Positions 37,504 to 49,022 of a stretch of DNA of 64,000 nucleotides are shown here, piece by piece. The stretch lies in contig JAQNBH010000007.1 of NCBI GenBank assembly GCA_028752905.1, positions 44,629,588-44,693,587 on the forward strand. Reading direction: 5' to 3'. The position numbers and the translations under genes were made by a program. Each line of letters begins with the position of its first letter. Position 1 is the stretch's first letter. The notes beneath the pieces were generated by a model, which saw only the letters and a list, made by a program, of their open reading frames with translations, was not told the DNA's origin and made no database searches. This DNA comes from Cladorhizidae sp. MBARI D1340-BT2. Its lineage: Eukaryota; Porifera; Demospongiae; Poecilosclerida; Cladorhizidae.

Positions 37504-37587
37504 TTCCCAGTTGTTGTCATAAGTGATTCTAGAAAAGTGCGCAGTGATTGGCAGGTGGACTTCCCCCGAGAGAAGTTTGCGTACTAA
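37504..37587 (+). CDS. Candidate alternative NUP37 terminal exon
   Basis: After a run of 26 C ending in CAG, a phase-0 frame reads FPVVVISDSRKVRSDWQVDF, then PREKFAY and TAA. Its P-V-V, R-K-V and W-Q-V-D positions parallel the genuine terminal exon (PLVAVACNKQVNCWQVEL), so it could splice to exon 8 and end the protein early, or be a remnant of a duplicated last exon. It could also be chance; there is no transcript evidence. Confidence 0.3.
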   Translation, partial: FPVVVISDSRKVRSDWQVDFPREKFAY

Positions 37588-37709
37588 ATGGACACAACCT
37601 GATCCCCAAAGGCCTGTCATTGCAATGCTTCCCTCTTAGGCTTATAGCCTTCTCTACACTTCTTTGTGAAGACATGACTAGTTACCACATTTCCTTTCAA
37701 CCACTTCAG

Positions 37710-40700
37710 CTTCAGCCAGCAACAAGCAACATGGAATCTTCAATTGGAGCTTCAGCCAGCGACAAGCAACATGGAAGCATCTATTAGAGTTTCAGCAAGC
37801 GACAAGCAACATGGGATCATCTATTAGAGCTTCGGCCAGCAACAAGCAACATGGGATCATCTATTAGAGCTGCAGCCAGAGACAAGCAACATGGAATCAT
37901 CTATTAGAGCTTCGGCCAGCAACAAGCAACATGGGATCATCTATTAGAGCTTCAGCCAGAGACAAGCAACATGGAATCATCTATTAGAGCTTCAGCCAGA
38001 GACAAGCAACATGGAATCATCTATTAGAGCTTCAGCCAGCGACAAGCAACATGGGATCATCTATTAGAGTTTCAGCCAGAGTCAAACAACATGGAATCAT
38101 CTATTAGAGTTTCAGCCAGAGACAAGCAACATGGGATCATCTATTAGAGCTTCAGCCAGAGTCAAGCAACATGGGATCATCTATTAGAGCTTCAGCCAGC
38201 GACAAGAAACATGGGATCATCTATTACAGCTGTATCCAGAGACAAGCAACATGGGATCATCTATTAGAGCTTCAGCCAGCGACAAGCAACATGGGATCAT
38301 CTATTAGAGCTTCATCCAGAGACAAGCAACATGGGATCATCTATTAGAGCTTCATCCAGAGACAAGCAACATGGAATCATCTATTAGAGCTTCATCCAGA
38401 GACAAGCAACATGGAATCATCTATTAGAGCTTCAGCCAGCGACAAGCAACATGGGATCATCTATTAGAGCTTCATCCAGAGACAAGCAACATGGAATCAT
38501 CTATTAGAGCTTCAGCCAGCGACAAGCAACATGGGATCATCTATTAGAGCTTCATCCAGAGACAAGCAACATGGAATCATCTATTAGAGCTTCAGCCAGC
38601 GACAAGCAACATGGGATCATCTATTAGAGCTTCAGCCAGAGACAAGCAACATGGGATCATCTATTAGAGCTTCAGCCAGAGACAGGCAACATGGGATCAT
38701 CTATTAGAACTTCAGCCAGAGACAAGCAACATGGAATCATCTATTAGAGCTTCAGCCAGCGACAAGAAACATGGGATCATCTATTAGAGCTTCATCCAGA
38801 GACAAGCAACATGGGATCATCTATTAGAGCTTCAGCCAGCGACAAGAAACATGGGATCATCTATTAGAGCTTCATCCAGAGACAAGCAACATGGGATCAT
38901 CTATTAGAGCTTCAGCCAGCGACAAGCAACATGGGATCATCTATTAGAGCTTCATCCAGAGACAAGCAACATGGAATCATCTACTAGAGCTTCAGCCAGC
39001 GACAAGCAACATGGGATCATCTATTAGACAGAGACAATCAACATGGGATCATCTATTAGAGCTTCAGCCAGAGACAAGCAACATGGAATCATCTATTAGA
39101 GCTTCAGCCAGCGACAAGCAACATGGGATCATCTATTAGAGCTTCAGCCAGAGTCAAGCAACATGGGATCATCTATTAGAGCTTCAGCCAGCGACAAGAA
39201 ACATGGGATCATCTATTAGAGCTTCATCCAGAGACAAGCAACATGGAATCATCTATTAGAGCTTCATCCAGAGACAAGCAACATGGAATCATCTATTAGA
39301 GCTTCAGCCAGCGACAAGCAACATGGGATCATCTATTAGAGCTTCATCCAGAGACAAGCAACATGGAATCATCTATTAGAGCTTCAGCCAGCGACAAGCA
39401 ACATGGGATCATCTATTAGAGCTTCATCCAGAGACAAGCAACATGGAATCATCTATTAGAGCTTCAGCCAGCGACAAGCAACATGGGATCATCTATTAGA
39501 GCTTCAGCCAGAGACAAGCAACATGGGATCATCTATTAGAGCTTCAGCCAGAGACAGGCAACATGGGATCATCTATTAGAGCTTCAGCCAGAGACAAGCA
39601 ACATGGAATCATCTATTAGAGCTTCAGCCAGCAGCAAGCATGGAATCATCTATTAGAGTTTCAGCCAGAGACAAGCAACATGGGATCATCTATTAGAGCT
39701 TCAGCCAGAGACAAGCAACATGGAATCATCTATTAGAGCTTCAGCCAGAGACAAGCAACATGGAATCATCTATTAGAGCTTCATCCAGAGACAAGCAACA
39801 TGGGATCATCTATTAGAGCTTCAGCCAGCGACAAGAAACATGGGATCATCTATTAGAGCTTCATCCAGAGACAAGCAACATGGGATCATCTATTAGAGCT
39901 TCAGCCAGCGACAAGCAACATGGGATCATCTATTAGAGCTTCATCCAGAGACAAGCAACATGGAATCATCTACTAGAGCTTCAGCCAGCGACAAGCAACA
40001 TGGGATCATCTATTAGACAGAGACAATCAACATGGGATCATCTATTAGAGCTTCAGCCAGAGACAAGCAACATGGAATCATCTATTAGAGCTTCAGCCAG
40101 CGACAAGCAACATGGGATCATCTATTAGAGCTTCAGCCAGAGTCAAGCAACATGGGATCATCTATTAGAGCTTCAGCCAGCGACAAGAAACATGGGATCA
40201 TCTATTAGAGCTTCATCCAGAGACAAGCAACATGGAATCATCTATTAGAGCTTCATCCAGAGACAAGCAACATGGAATCATCTATTAGAGCTTCAGCCAG
40301 CGACAAGCAACATGGGATCATCTATTAGAGCTTCATCCAGAGACAAGCAACATGGAATCATCTATTAGAGCTTCAGCCAGCGACAAGCAACATGGGATCA
40401 TCTATTAGAGCTTCAGCCAGAGACAGGCAACATGGAATCATCTATTAGAGCTTCAGCCAGAGACAGGCAACATGGAATCATCTATTAGAGCTTCAGCCAG
40501 AGACAAGCAACATGGGATCATCTATTAGAGCTTCAGCCAGAGACAAGCAACATGGGATCATCTATTAGAGCTTCATCCAGAGACAAGCAACATGGGATCA
40601 TCTATTAGAGCTTCAGCCAGAGACAAGCAACATGGGATCATCTATTAGAGCTTCAGCCAGAGACAAGCAACATGGGATCATCTATTAGAGCTTCAGCCAG

Positions 40701-41335
40701 AGTCAAGCAACATGGGATCATCTATTAGAGTTTAAGCCAGCAACAAGCAACATGGAATCATCTATTAGAGCTTCAGCCAGAGACAAGCAACATGGGATCA
40801 TCTATTAGAGTTTCAGCCAGAGTCAAGCAACATGGGATCATCTATTAGAGCTTCAGCAAGCGACAAGCAACATGGGATCATCTATTAGAGCTTCATCCAG
40901 AGACAAGCAACATGGGATCATCTATTAGAGTTTCAGCCAGAGTCAAGCAACATGGGATCATCTATTAGAGCTTCAGCCAGAGACAAGCAACATGGGATCA
41001 TCTATTAGATCTTCAGCCAGAGACAGGCAACATGGAATCATCTATTAGAGCTTCAGCCAGAGACAAGCAACATGGGATCATCTATTAGAGTTTCAGCCAG
41101 AGTCAAGCAACATGGGATCATCTATTAGAGCTTCAGCCAGAGACAAGCAACATGGGATCATCTATTAGAGTTTCAGCCAGAGTCAAGCAACATGGGATCA
41201 TCTATTAGAGCTTCAGCCAGAGACAAGCAACATGGGATCATCTACTAGAGCTTCATCCAGAGACAAGCAACATGGAATCATCTATTAGAGCTTCAGCCAG
41301 CAAAAAGCAACATGGGATCATCTATTAGAGTGTGA
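37710..41335. repeat. 40-bp minisatellite, about 90 units, NUP37 intron 8
   Basis: Unit contains GCAACATGGGATCATCTATT and AGAGCTTCAGCCAGAGACAA, with common CATGGAATC, TTCATCC and CCAGCGAC variants. A truncated 28-bp unit (TTAGACAGAGACAATC) occurs at about 39,022 and 40,011, giving a higher-order period of 989 bp. Confidence 0.97.
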
Positions 41336-41854
41336 TATTGAAAATTGACACTACAAGATACATTCCCAGGAGCCATTTGTTTCCAAACTAAGCTACTCGG
41401 CTTGAGATAAAGCATTTTCAAACTGAAACCCCCACTAAGTTCAGTTCTGGAGCCTTGCATCACCAAACCAAAATTATCACAGATTTCCTCTGTGTGTGTG
41501 TGTGTATGTGTGTGTGTAATGGGTTTGAAGTGTATGCAGCTGCAAGTGGTTGTCATAGTTACTTGCACACCCCGCCACATGGATACACCACCACACGGAA
41601 AGGTTCAGCATCTGTCAGTGTAGCAGTGTTTATTTTAGGAGCTTATGTAAGAAGAGCAGAAAGGAAAATCAAGGTTTGTGGGTGGTGGCCGCAGGAATTG
41701 ATCAAAGCCAGCAAACATGGTACCCTCCTGCCACGCCCCTTAAAGAAACCATATGTATGCGCATCAAAACAGTCGAAAAACTTCCACTTTCCTCCTTGAT
41801 CATGTCTTTTATCTTGCCCAGGGAGACACCTGAAATTTTTTTATGGAGTTTAGC
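41336..41854. other. NUP37 intron 8, unique stretch
   Basis: Contains a (TG)n run near 41,490-41,517. Open frames on both strands here have no recognised domain. Confidence 0.35.
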
Positions 41855-42795
41855 AGCTGGAACAATAGCTGAGGAGTTATTTACTACTGGCACAATAGCT
41901 GAGGAGTCATTTACTACTGGCACAATAGATGGGGAGTCATTTACTACTGGCACAATAGCTGAGGAGTCATTTACTACTGGCACAATAGATGGGGAGTCAT
42001 TTACTACTGGCACAATAGATGAGGAGTCATTTACTACTGGCACAATAGCTGAGGAGTCATTCACTACTGGCACAATAGCTGGGGAGTCATTTATTACTGG
42101 CACAATAGCTGAGGAGTCATTTACTTCTGGCACAAAAGCTGAGGAGTCATTTACTACTGGAACAATACCTGAGGAGTCATTTACTACTGGCACAATAGCT
42201 GAGGAGTCATTAGTACTGGCACAATGGCTGAGGAGTCATTTACTACTGGAACAATAGCTGAGGAATGATTTACTACTGGCACAATAGCTGAGGAGTTATT
42301 TACTACTGGCACAATAGCTGAGGAGTCATTTAGTACTGGCACAATAGCTGAGGAGTCATTTACTACTGGAACAATACCTGAGGAGTCATTTACTACTGGC
42401 ACAATAGCTGAGGAGTCATTTAGTACTGGCTCAATAGCTGAGGAGTCATTTACTACTGACACAATAGCTGAGGAGTCATTTATTACTGGCACAATAGCTG
42501 AGGAGTCATTTACTACTGGCACAATAGCTGAGGAGTCATTAACTACTGGCACAATAGCTGAGGAGTCATTTACTACTGGCACAATAGCTGAGGAGTCATT
42601 TACTATTGGCACAATAGCTGAGGAGTCATTTACTACTGGCACAATAGCTGAGGAGTCATTTACTACTGGCACAATAGCTGGAGAGTCATTTACTACTGGC
42701 ACAATAGCTGAGGAGTCATTTACTACTGGCACAATAGCTGGGGAGTTATTTACTACTGGCACAATAGCTGAGGAGTCATTTACTACTGGCACACA
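41855..42795. repeat. 30-bp minisatellite, about 31 units
   Basis: Unit contains GCACAATAGCTGAGGAGTCA followed by TTTACTACTG. Both strands stay open (Glu-Glu-Ser-Phe-Thr-Thr-Gly-Thr-Ile-Ala; Val-Pro-Val-Val-Asn-Asp-Ser-Ser-Ala-Ile). Confidence 0.96.
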
Positions 42796-43426
42796 ATAGC
42801 ATTTAGTCCTCTCAACCCAACAGGCTAGTGTTGTTTAAATGATGTTTCTCTGCCATTATAGCTGAGCCAACTTCAGATCATGATCACAAAAATGCATGGT
42901 CCATGTGTCCTAGTGAGCTAGCAGTGGGGGATCCAGAAGGGATCGACTGGTCTCGTTCGAGGCTCCCTTTTCTCTAATCTCTTAAACACAAACCTGCAAT
43001 GTTTTTTGCCTCTTCTTGCTTTTTGCTTTTCTTTTAGCTAGCTATGTTTACTCTGCCAGCTGGCTGACCTGCGAAGCCGCACACCCCCAGGTGGGGGGAG
43101 CGTAGGGGTGTGGCTGCACCAGACTAAACCTTACCTTTCCTCGTTCCAAATGTTCAGCATCTGCTTTATTACCTCCCAGAGAGATTTACCGTCGACTCCT
43201 GTCACTCACCAAATATCTTATTCATGGCTCACTCAAAGTTAAAGGCTTTTTTCAAAGCCACCCCAGGCCCCCCTAAAGCTAAGTAAGTTGATCTAAACTG
43301 AGCACTGATTGAGAACATTATGCTATTGAATAGATTGCCAACTTAGTACTAGTACTAGCTAGCTATAGTACTTGCAGCCAGCCACTACTACTAGCTAGTA
43401 GAGTTAATTTACACACATTTAATTTA

Positions 43427-46400
43427 ATGCATAGGAAACAAAAAAGGACCAACAAGAACACCACATTCCATCTCCAGCTGTGGTACCTGTCACTCTTCCA
43501 TGGTCTCCTGCTTCAGTCCATTGTGTCTCCTCCGAGCCCTCTGTGTCTGTGATTCTCACCCAGCCCTCTGTGTCTGTCACAGAGCACTCTCTCACCCAGC
43601 CCTCTGTGTGTGTGTGTCTCCCACCCAGCCCTCTCTGTGTGTGTCCCCCACCCAGCCCTCTCTGTGTGTGTCCCCCACCCAGCCCTCTCTGTGTGTGTCC
43701 CCCACCCAGCCCTCTCTGTGTGTGTCCCCCACCCAGCCCTCTCTGTGTGTGTCCCCCACCCAGCGCCCCCACCCAGCCCTCTCTGTGTGTGTCTCCCACC
43801 CAGCCCTCTCTGTGTGTGTCCCCCACCCAGCCCTCTCTGTGTGTGTCTCCCACCCAGCCCTCTCTGTGTGTGTCCCCCACCCAGCCCTCTCTGTGTGTGT
43901 CCCCCACCCAGCCCTCTCTGTGTGTGTCCCCCACCCAGCGCCCCCACCCAGCCCTCTCTGTGTGTGTCTCCCACCCAGCCCTCTCTGTGTGTGTCCCCCA
44001 CCCAGCCCTCTCTGTGTGTGTCTCCCACCCAGCCCTCTCTGTGTGTGTCTCCCACCCAGCCCTCTCTGTGTGTGTCCCCCACCCAGCCCTCTCTGTGTGT
44101 GTCTCCCACCCAGCCCTCAGGCTCTGTGTCTGTGTCTCTCCCTGAGCCTACTGAGCCTGCACTATTACTGCCTTCATGTTCAGCTTCTGTCTTGCCCTCT
44201 CATTCCGTGTCTCATCTGCCTTGCACTTCCTTTTCCACTTTTTCTGCTGCTTCTTCGTTAAGTGCTTCAATCGATTTTGAAAAGTGTGACGATATTCGCT
44301 TGCTTCTGCGCTCAATGCCCCAAAAAGACATCCTGAATTTGGCTCCAGAGTGCAAGTATTCACTTTTAGTGGATCATTTTAAGCCTGATAGTTCATTTAC
44401 ATTTCCAGGTAGTTATTTAGATGGCTGTAATAGGTCTTGTCAACATAAATACTTGGCTGAAAACCCTTGGTTTGTTTATAGTAAAGTAGAAGATGGAATA
44501 TTTTGTTTGCCATGTGTTCTTTTTGCTACAAAGGGTTTGGGTCATTTTGTATGTAATGGATTTAATGCATGGTCTAGGAAGACTAAAAAGTTTGCCAGTC
44601 ACAACTGAACGCAGTACCATTAGCTGGCTTTAGCTCAGGCAGATGCTTTAAAGTCTTCCCATGTATGTCCAGAGTCTTCTATTAAGAATCGTTTGCTGCA
44701 TATACAGTAGATGAGAGTAACATACATGTAGCAACAAATAGGTACATAATAAGATGTATGGCTGATGCAGTACTTCTTTGTGGCAAGCAGTTAGCTATTC
44801 GAGGTCACAGAAATGGTAGCATGGCTGATTCTGAGGTCAACAGAGGGACACTTCTTGAATACTCAGTGAGGTCAGGAAATGTTGCATTGGCCAAGTATTT
44901 GAAAGATGCTTAAAAAAATGCAACTTATACTATATAGCCAAAATAAACTCATTGAATGCATAGGTGATCATGTTAGAGATAGTATAATACAACAAGCTAA
45001 ATATTATTCTTTTCTTAGTGATGAAGTCGTTGATATATCCAGTAAGGAGCAGGTGTCAGTAGTGTTAAGATTTGTAGATAGTAATTAAGAATTCTTAAGT
45101 GCAGAAAGGATCACTGGAGAGGTTTTGGCTCGTGCAATAAAAGAAGCACTGAATAAGTTTGACTTAGACTTTACTTTGAAGATTGTAGGGGGCAAGGCTA
45201 TGATGGTGCTAGCAATATGTCTAGTGCAAGGGGTGTGCAGGGTCGTCTCTTGGCAGAAAATCCTAAAGCCACATATATCCACTGTAATAGTCACGTGCTT
45301 AATTTGTGTATTGTTGAAGCTTGTAGTTTACCTCCTATTCGTAATATGAATTCTACTGTTACTGAGACAGCATACTTCTTCCATTATAGTGCTAAACGGC
45401 AGCTATTTCTTGAGAAAGTAATTGATAAGGAAACTAGCATTGTTAAAGTTAAGGATCTTTGTGGAACAAGATGAATTTATCGGCACGAAGCTTATGAAAT
45501 TTTTATGTTTTGTATCAATTCCTTGTAACTGCAATGGAAGCAATTGCAGAACATGATCCTACATATGGGGATATGAACTGGGATACGAAAACAATTGTGG
45601 CAGCCAATGGCTTGCTCAAGATGTACCTTTCCTTTCCTTTTATAATATCTTTCATAGCAACAATGAATTCTATGTCTATTATAAAACCTATAAGTATAAA
45701 ATTACAAAAGAAAAGTAGTGATATAGTTAAAGCTTTTATGGATGTTAAAGACGTACTGAATGAACTCTGTGCTGTTCGTCAAAGTGAGGAAATGTTACAT
45801 TCATGGTATGTGCAAGCTGAAGCTATAGCTCATGATGTTGGTGTGGTTCCTGAAGTCCCACGTGTATATATCTGCTCGACAAACTTACAGAAATAATGTG
45901 GAGTACAGTTCTGTGGAAGAATACTATCGAAGAACTGCTGTGCTTCCTTTATTGGACCACTTAGTTCAACAAATGAATTATAGGTTTGGTAAGACTCAAA
46001 CAGTAGCAGCCAATCTTGTACCTTCTATAATCACTACTCAGGATGATATATCTTTAGAGGACTTGATTTCTTTATATAATGATGACTTGCCGAGTACTGC
46101 ACTTGTGTCTACTGAGGTGTGGAGGTGGAGGGCAAAGTGGCAGAGTCAAGATGCTGACAAGCGACTATCCACCCTTCAATCAGCTCTGAAAGAATGTGAC
46201 AAGGATTACTTGCCTAACCTTTACGTACTGCTGTGCATCACATGTACTATTGCAGTCACATCATGTGAGAAGGAGAGGGCCAATAGCACCTTTAAAAACC
46301 TTAAAACTTCCTTACGTAGTAGTATGGGGCAGGACAGATTATCCACATTGGCATTGATGCATATTCATTATAGTTTTCCTGTTGATCTTGATGATGTTGT

Positions 46401-46443
46401 TTATAGATTTAAACTTAAATGTAATAGGAGAATAGCTTTATAA
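43427..46443 (+). pseudogene. hAT transposase with TTF-type zinc finger, frameshifted
   Basis: A low-complexity Pro/Ser/Val N-terminus (43,480-44,260) leads in frame into LAPECKYSLLVDHFKPDSSF and a TTF-like zinc finger (PWFVYSKVEDGIFCLPCVLF), ending in a stop at 44,608. Further domains follow in shifted frames: NRGTLLEYSVRSGNVALAKY near 44,840, KYYSFLSDEVVDISSKEQVS (44,906-45,088), HCNSHVLNLCIVEA (45,217-45,474), and the C-terminal dimerisation domain (45,832-46,443) with CEKERANSTFKNLKTSLRSS then MGQDRLSTLALMHIH. At least four frameshifts or stops make it inactive. Confidence 0.85.
43595..44118. repeat. 27-bp coding-frame minisatellite in the hAT transposase N-terminus
   Basis: Unit contains CACCCAGCCCTCTCTGTGTG. 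It is 9 codons long and stays in frame with the downstream zinc-finger reading frame. A shortened CACCCAGCGCCC unit occurs twice (43,760 and 43,935), marking a 175-bp duplication. Confidence 0.93.
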
Positions 46444-46990
46444 GTATGTACATAATCTATTAATAGGAATAGCTTTATAAGTATGTACATCATCTATTAA
46501 TAGGAGAATAGCTTTATAAGTATGTACATAATCTATTAATAGGAGAATAGCTTTATAAGTATGTACATAATGTATTAATAGGAGAATAGCTTTATAAGTA
46601 TGTACATAATCTATTAATAGGAGAATAGCTTTATAAGTATGTACATAATCTATTAATAGGAGAATAGCTTTATAAGTATGTACATAATCTATTAATAGGA
46701 GAATAGCTTTATAAGTATGTACATAATCTATTAATAGGAGAATAGCTTTATAAGTATGTACATAATCTATTAATAGGAGAATAGCTTTATAAGTATGTAC
46801 ATAATCTATTAAATTTTTTTAATTTTTTTAAAAAAAATTTTTTTGTTTTTTTTGCCCTAGACCTAGCCCTAGCCCTAGCCCTTACAAGTATTACATAATC
46901 TATTAATAGGAGAATAGTTTTATAAGTATGTACATAATGTATTAATAGGAGAATAGCTTTATAAGTATGTACATAATCTATTAATAGCAT
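46435..46990. repeat. 39-bp repeat carrying the transposase stop codon
   Basis: Units contain GGAGAATAGCTTTATAAGTA followed by TGTACATAATCTATTA. The first unit is the end of the transposase reading frame (RRIAL-stop). It is interrupted at 46,810-46,885 by a T/A-rich stretch and CCTAGCCCTAGCCCTAG. Confidence 0.93.
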
Positions 46991-47254
46991 TTCTCTTCCA
47001 TTTCTTTTTTTCTTCTTTGTTTCCCCCCCAATTATTGACCCTTGGACTTCATGATTCAGATTCACAATTTTTATATATATAACTGTGATAACCAATCATA
47101 ATAACTTTAATTTGTTGTTCGTTTTATTCAGTTCGTTTTATTCAGTCCTAATATTTTTCTCTCTACAATTTGTATGCTGTATTTGATATAATATATCTAT
47201 ATTTAAGAGGCCCCCCCAAGAATTCCTAGATCCACCCCTGTCTAGTGCATCTGA

Positions 47255-47585
47255 CCTAAGTGAGTTTGTGCATGTGTCCTAGTGGCGGGTGTCCTAGTGA
47301 GCTAGTGTATGTGTCCTAGTGAGCTGATGCAAGTGTCCTAGTGAGCTAGTGTATATTTCCTAGTGAGCTGGTGCAAGTGTCCTAGAGAGCTGGTGCAAGT
47401 GTCCTAGAGAGCTGGTGCACGTGTCCTAGTGAGCTGCTGCAGGTGTCCTAATGAACTGGTGCATGTGTCCTAGTGAGCTAGTGTATATTTCCTATTGAGC
47501 TGGTACATGTGTCCTAGTGAGCTAGTGTATATTTCCTAGTGAGCTGGTGCATGTGTCCTAGTGAGCTGGTGCACGTGTCCTACAA
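47255..47585. repeat. 20-bp minisatellite, host of the hAT insertion
   Basis: Unit TGTCCTAGTGAGCTGGTGCA with GTGTATATTTCC variants. A stub of the same repeat is left at 42,900-42,921 on the other side of the hAT element. Confidence 0.88.
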
Positions 47586-48234
47586 ACATGACCTTGTTTT
47601 ATCAGGAGTCAATCTGCCGACTGTTTGTTTGTCCTGTATTGTGAGCAACAGCACGTGCTGTTAGCAAACATGTGCACAGCAAGCATTTTCAAGTGCTGCC
47701 TTCAACTGATAGAAAGTGGCAGCTTGAGTTAATTTAAAAGTCATGCTCGGATATTTGAACGTGTAATTAATTAGGCAGCAGGACTGCTATGCTGCCAGCC
47801 CCACCCACAGGTGGAGGGTATGTCCTTAAAAATTTATGTCAGTATTTGCCAAGGGTTAATTGGAGTTCGGGGTGATGCCCCATCCTACCTCCATGAAGCT
47901 CGGCTCATATTTATTCTATAATGTGTCTATTATGCACGTGCCAAAAGAATTGGACCAACTAATGATCATGTTTTAGAACAAGCACTTATGTGGTCAACCT
48001 TTTGTTCAGTTGGTGTTGCCAGAGTGACCGAGTGTTCGCCACTTTGAGTGCCTCCTCCAAGTTGCAAGTTCATCATCTAGCCCATCACAATGTAAGCTCC
48101 TCCCACCTTGCCATGCGGTAAACTTCAGCATATCTGTACCGCTGCACTAGGCATAATACTGTATGGGTGTGGTCTGACATTGTATGGGTGTGGTTGATAT
48201 TTGTGTTTCACTGCTACTAGATACAGTCCTCCCA
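47586..48234. other. NUP37 intron 8, right unique stretch
   Basis: No exon or array is visible. Confidence 0.35.
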
Positions 48235-48905
48235 CAAATGTGCAGGACTTGTTACATGCATCTAATGGTGCTGGCAATGATCATGATGTATATATATACA
48301 TTGTTACACTGCATCTAATGGTGCTGGCAATGATGATGTATATATATACATTGTTACACTGCATCTAATGGTGCGTGGCAATGATGATGTATATATATAC
48401 ATTGTTACACTGCATCTAATGGTGCTGGCAATGATGATGTATATATATACATTGTTACATTGCATCTAATGGTGCTGGCAATGATGATGTATATATATAC
48501 ATTGTTACACTGCATCTAATGATGCTGGCAATGATGATGTATATATATATTGTTACACTGCATCTAATGGTGCTGGCAATGATGATGTATATATATACAT
48601 TGTTACACTGCATCTAATGATGCTGGCAATGATGATGTATATATATATTGTTACACTGCATCTAATGGTGCTGGCAATGATGATGTATATATATACATTG
48701 TTACATTGCATCTAATGGTGCTGGCAATGATGATGTATATATATACATTGTTACACTGCATCTAATGATGCTGGCAATGATGATGTATATATATATTGTT
48801 ACACTGCATCTAATGGTGCTGGCAATGATGATGTATATATATACATTGTTACACTGCATCTAATGGTGCTGGCAATGATGATGTATATATATATATACAT
48901 TGTTG
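48235..48905. repeat. 50-bp minisatellite abutting the NUP37 last-exon acceptor, about 13 units
   Basis: Units contain GCATCTAATGGTGCTGGCAA followed by TGATGATGTATATATATACA and TTGTTACACT. In the final unit TTGTTACA is replaced by TTGTTGCAG, the functional acceptor. Confidence 0.95.
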
Positions 48906-48908
48906 CAG

Positions 48909-49022
48909 GTGCCTTTATCATGTGAACTGCAGGCAGCTAGTGATCTGGCATGGCACACAGAGGTTCCCCTGGTAGCAGTTGCCTGCAACAAACAAGTGAA
49001 TTGCTGGCAAGTGGAGCTCTGA
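48909..49022 (+). CDS. NUP37: NUP37 terminal exon
   Basis: This exon encodes 37 residues plus TGA: VPLSCELQAASDLAWHTEVP, then LVAVACNKQV and NCWQVEL. Human Nup37 ends GSGLSWHRTLPLCVIGG...WVTEV, so the L-WH and PL positions and the final W-V-E coincide. The acceptor TTGTTGCAG is formed by the last unit of a 50-bp array. No AATAAA is obvious in the next 400 bp. Confidence 0.9.
   Translation: MPLSCELQAASDLAWHTEVPLVAVACNKQVNCWQVEL

Larger units (their letters stand above)
42922..47240 (+). mobile_element. hAT DNA transposon (4.3 kb, decayed), NUP37 intron 8
   Basis: The left end CAGTGGGGGATCCAGAA and the right end, read inward, CAGGGGTGGATCTAGGAAT form imperfect inverted termini typical of hAT elements. 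They enclose a broken hAT transposase. The element lies inside a 20-bp minisatellite: TGTGTCCTAGTGAGCTAG precedes it, and the same unit continues from 47,255. An exact 8-bp target duplication is not preserved (TGAGCTAG versus TCTAGTGC). Confidence 0.8.
15232..49022 (+). other. NUP37: Nucleoporin Nup37 gene, nine exons over 33.8 kb
   Basis: Nup37 is a WD40 beta-propeller of the Y (Nup107-160) complex. It sits on the nuclear pore scaffold, binds Nup160 and also works at kinetochores. Exons at 15232-15378, 15653-15783, 18953-19025, 19494-19682, 21057-21238, 27396-27440, 31616-about 31672, 33447-33471 and 48909-49022 join in compatible phases (0, 2, 0, 0, 2, 2, 2, 0). They give about 315-320 residues, against 326 in human. 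The alignment to human Nup37 is collinear from the N-terminus to the final WQVEL (human WVTEV). The weakest point is the 3' end of exon 7. The gene looks intact despite introns packed with repeats and transposons. Confidence 0.9.

Noticed and set aside
37730..41330. CRISPR-like array of regular 40-bp units
   Set aside because: Units are contiguous with no unique spacers, and the context is eukaryotic.
41293..41799. Possible exons on either strand beside the (TG)n run
   Set aside because: Acceptor and donor-like sites exist, but neither translation resembles a known protein or NUP37.
41676..42792. Open frames of 160-200 codons (EESFTTGTIA; VPVVNDSSAI)
   Set aside because: 30-bp array, open on both strands.
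43419..44109. Minus-strand frames of 171-198 codons (THREGWVGD)
   Set aside because: Antisense of the 27-bp repeat in the hAT transposase leader.
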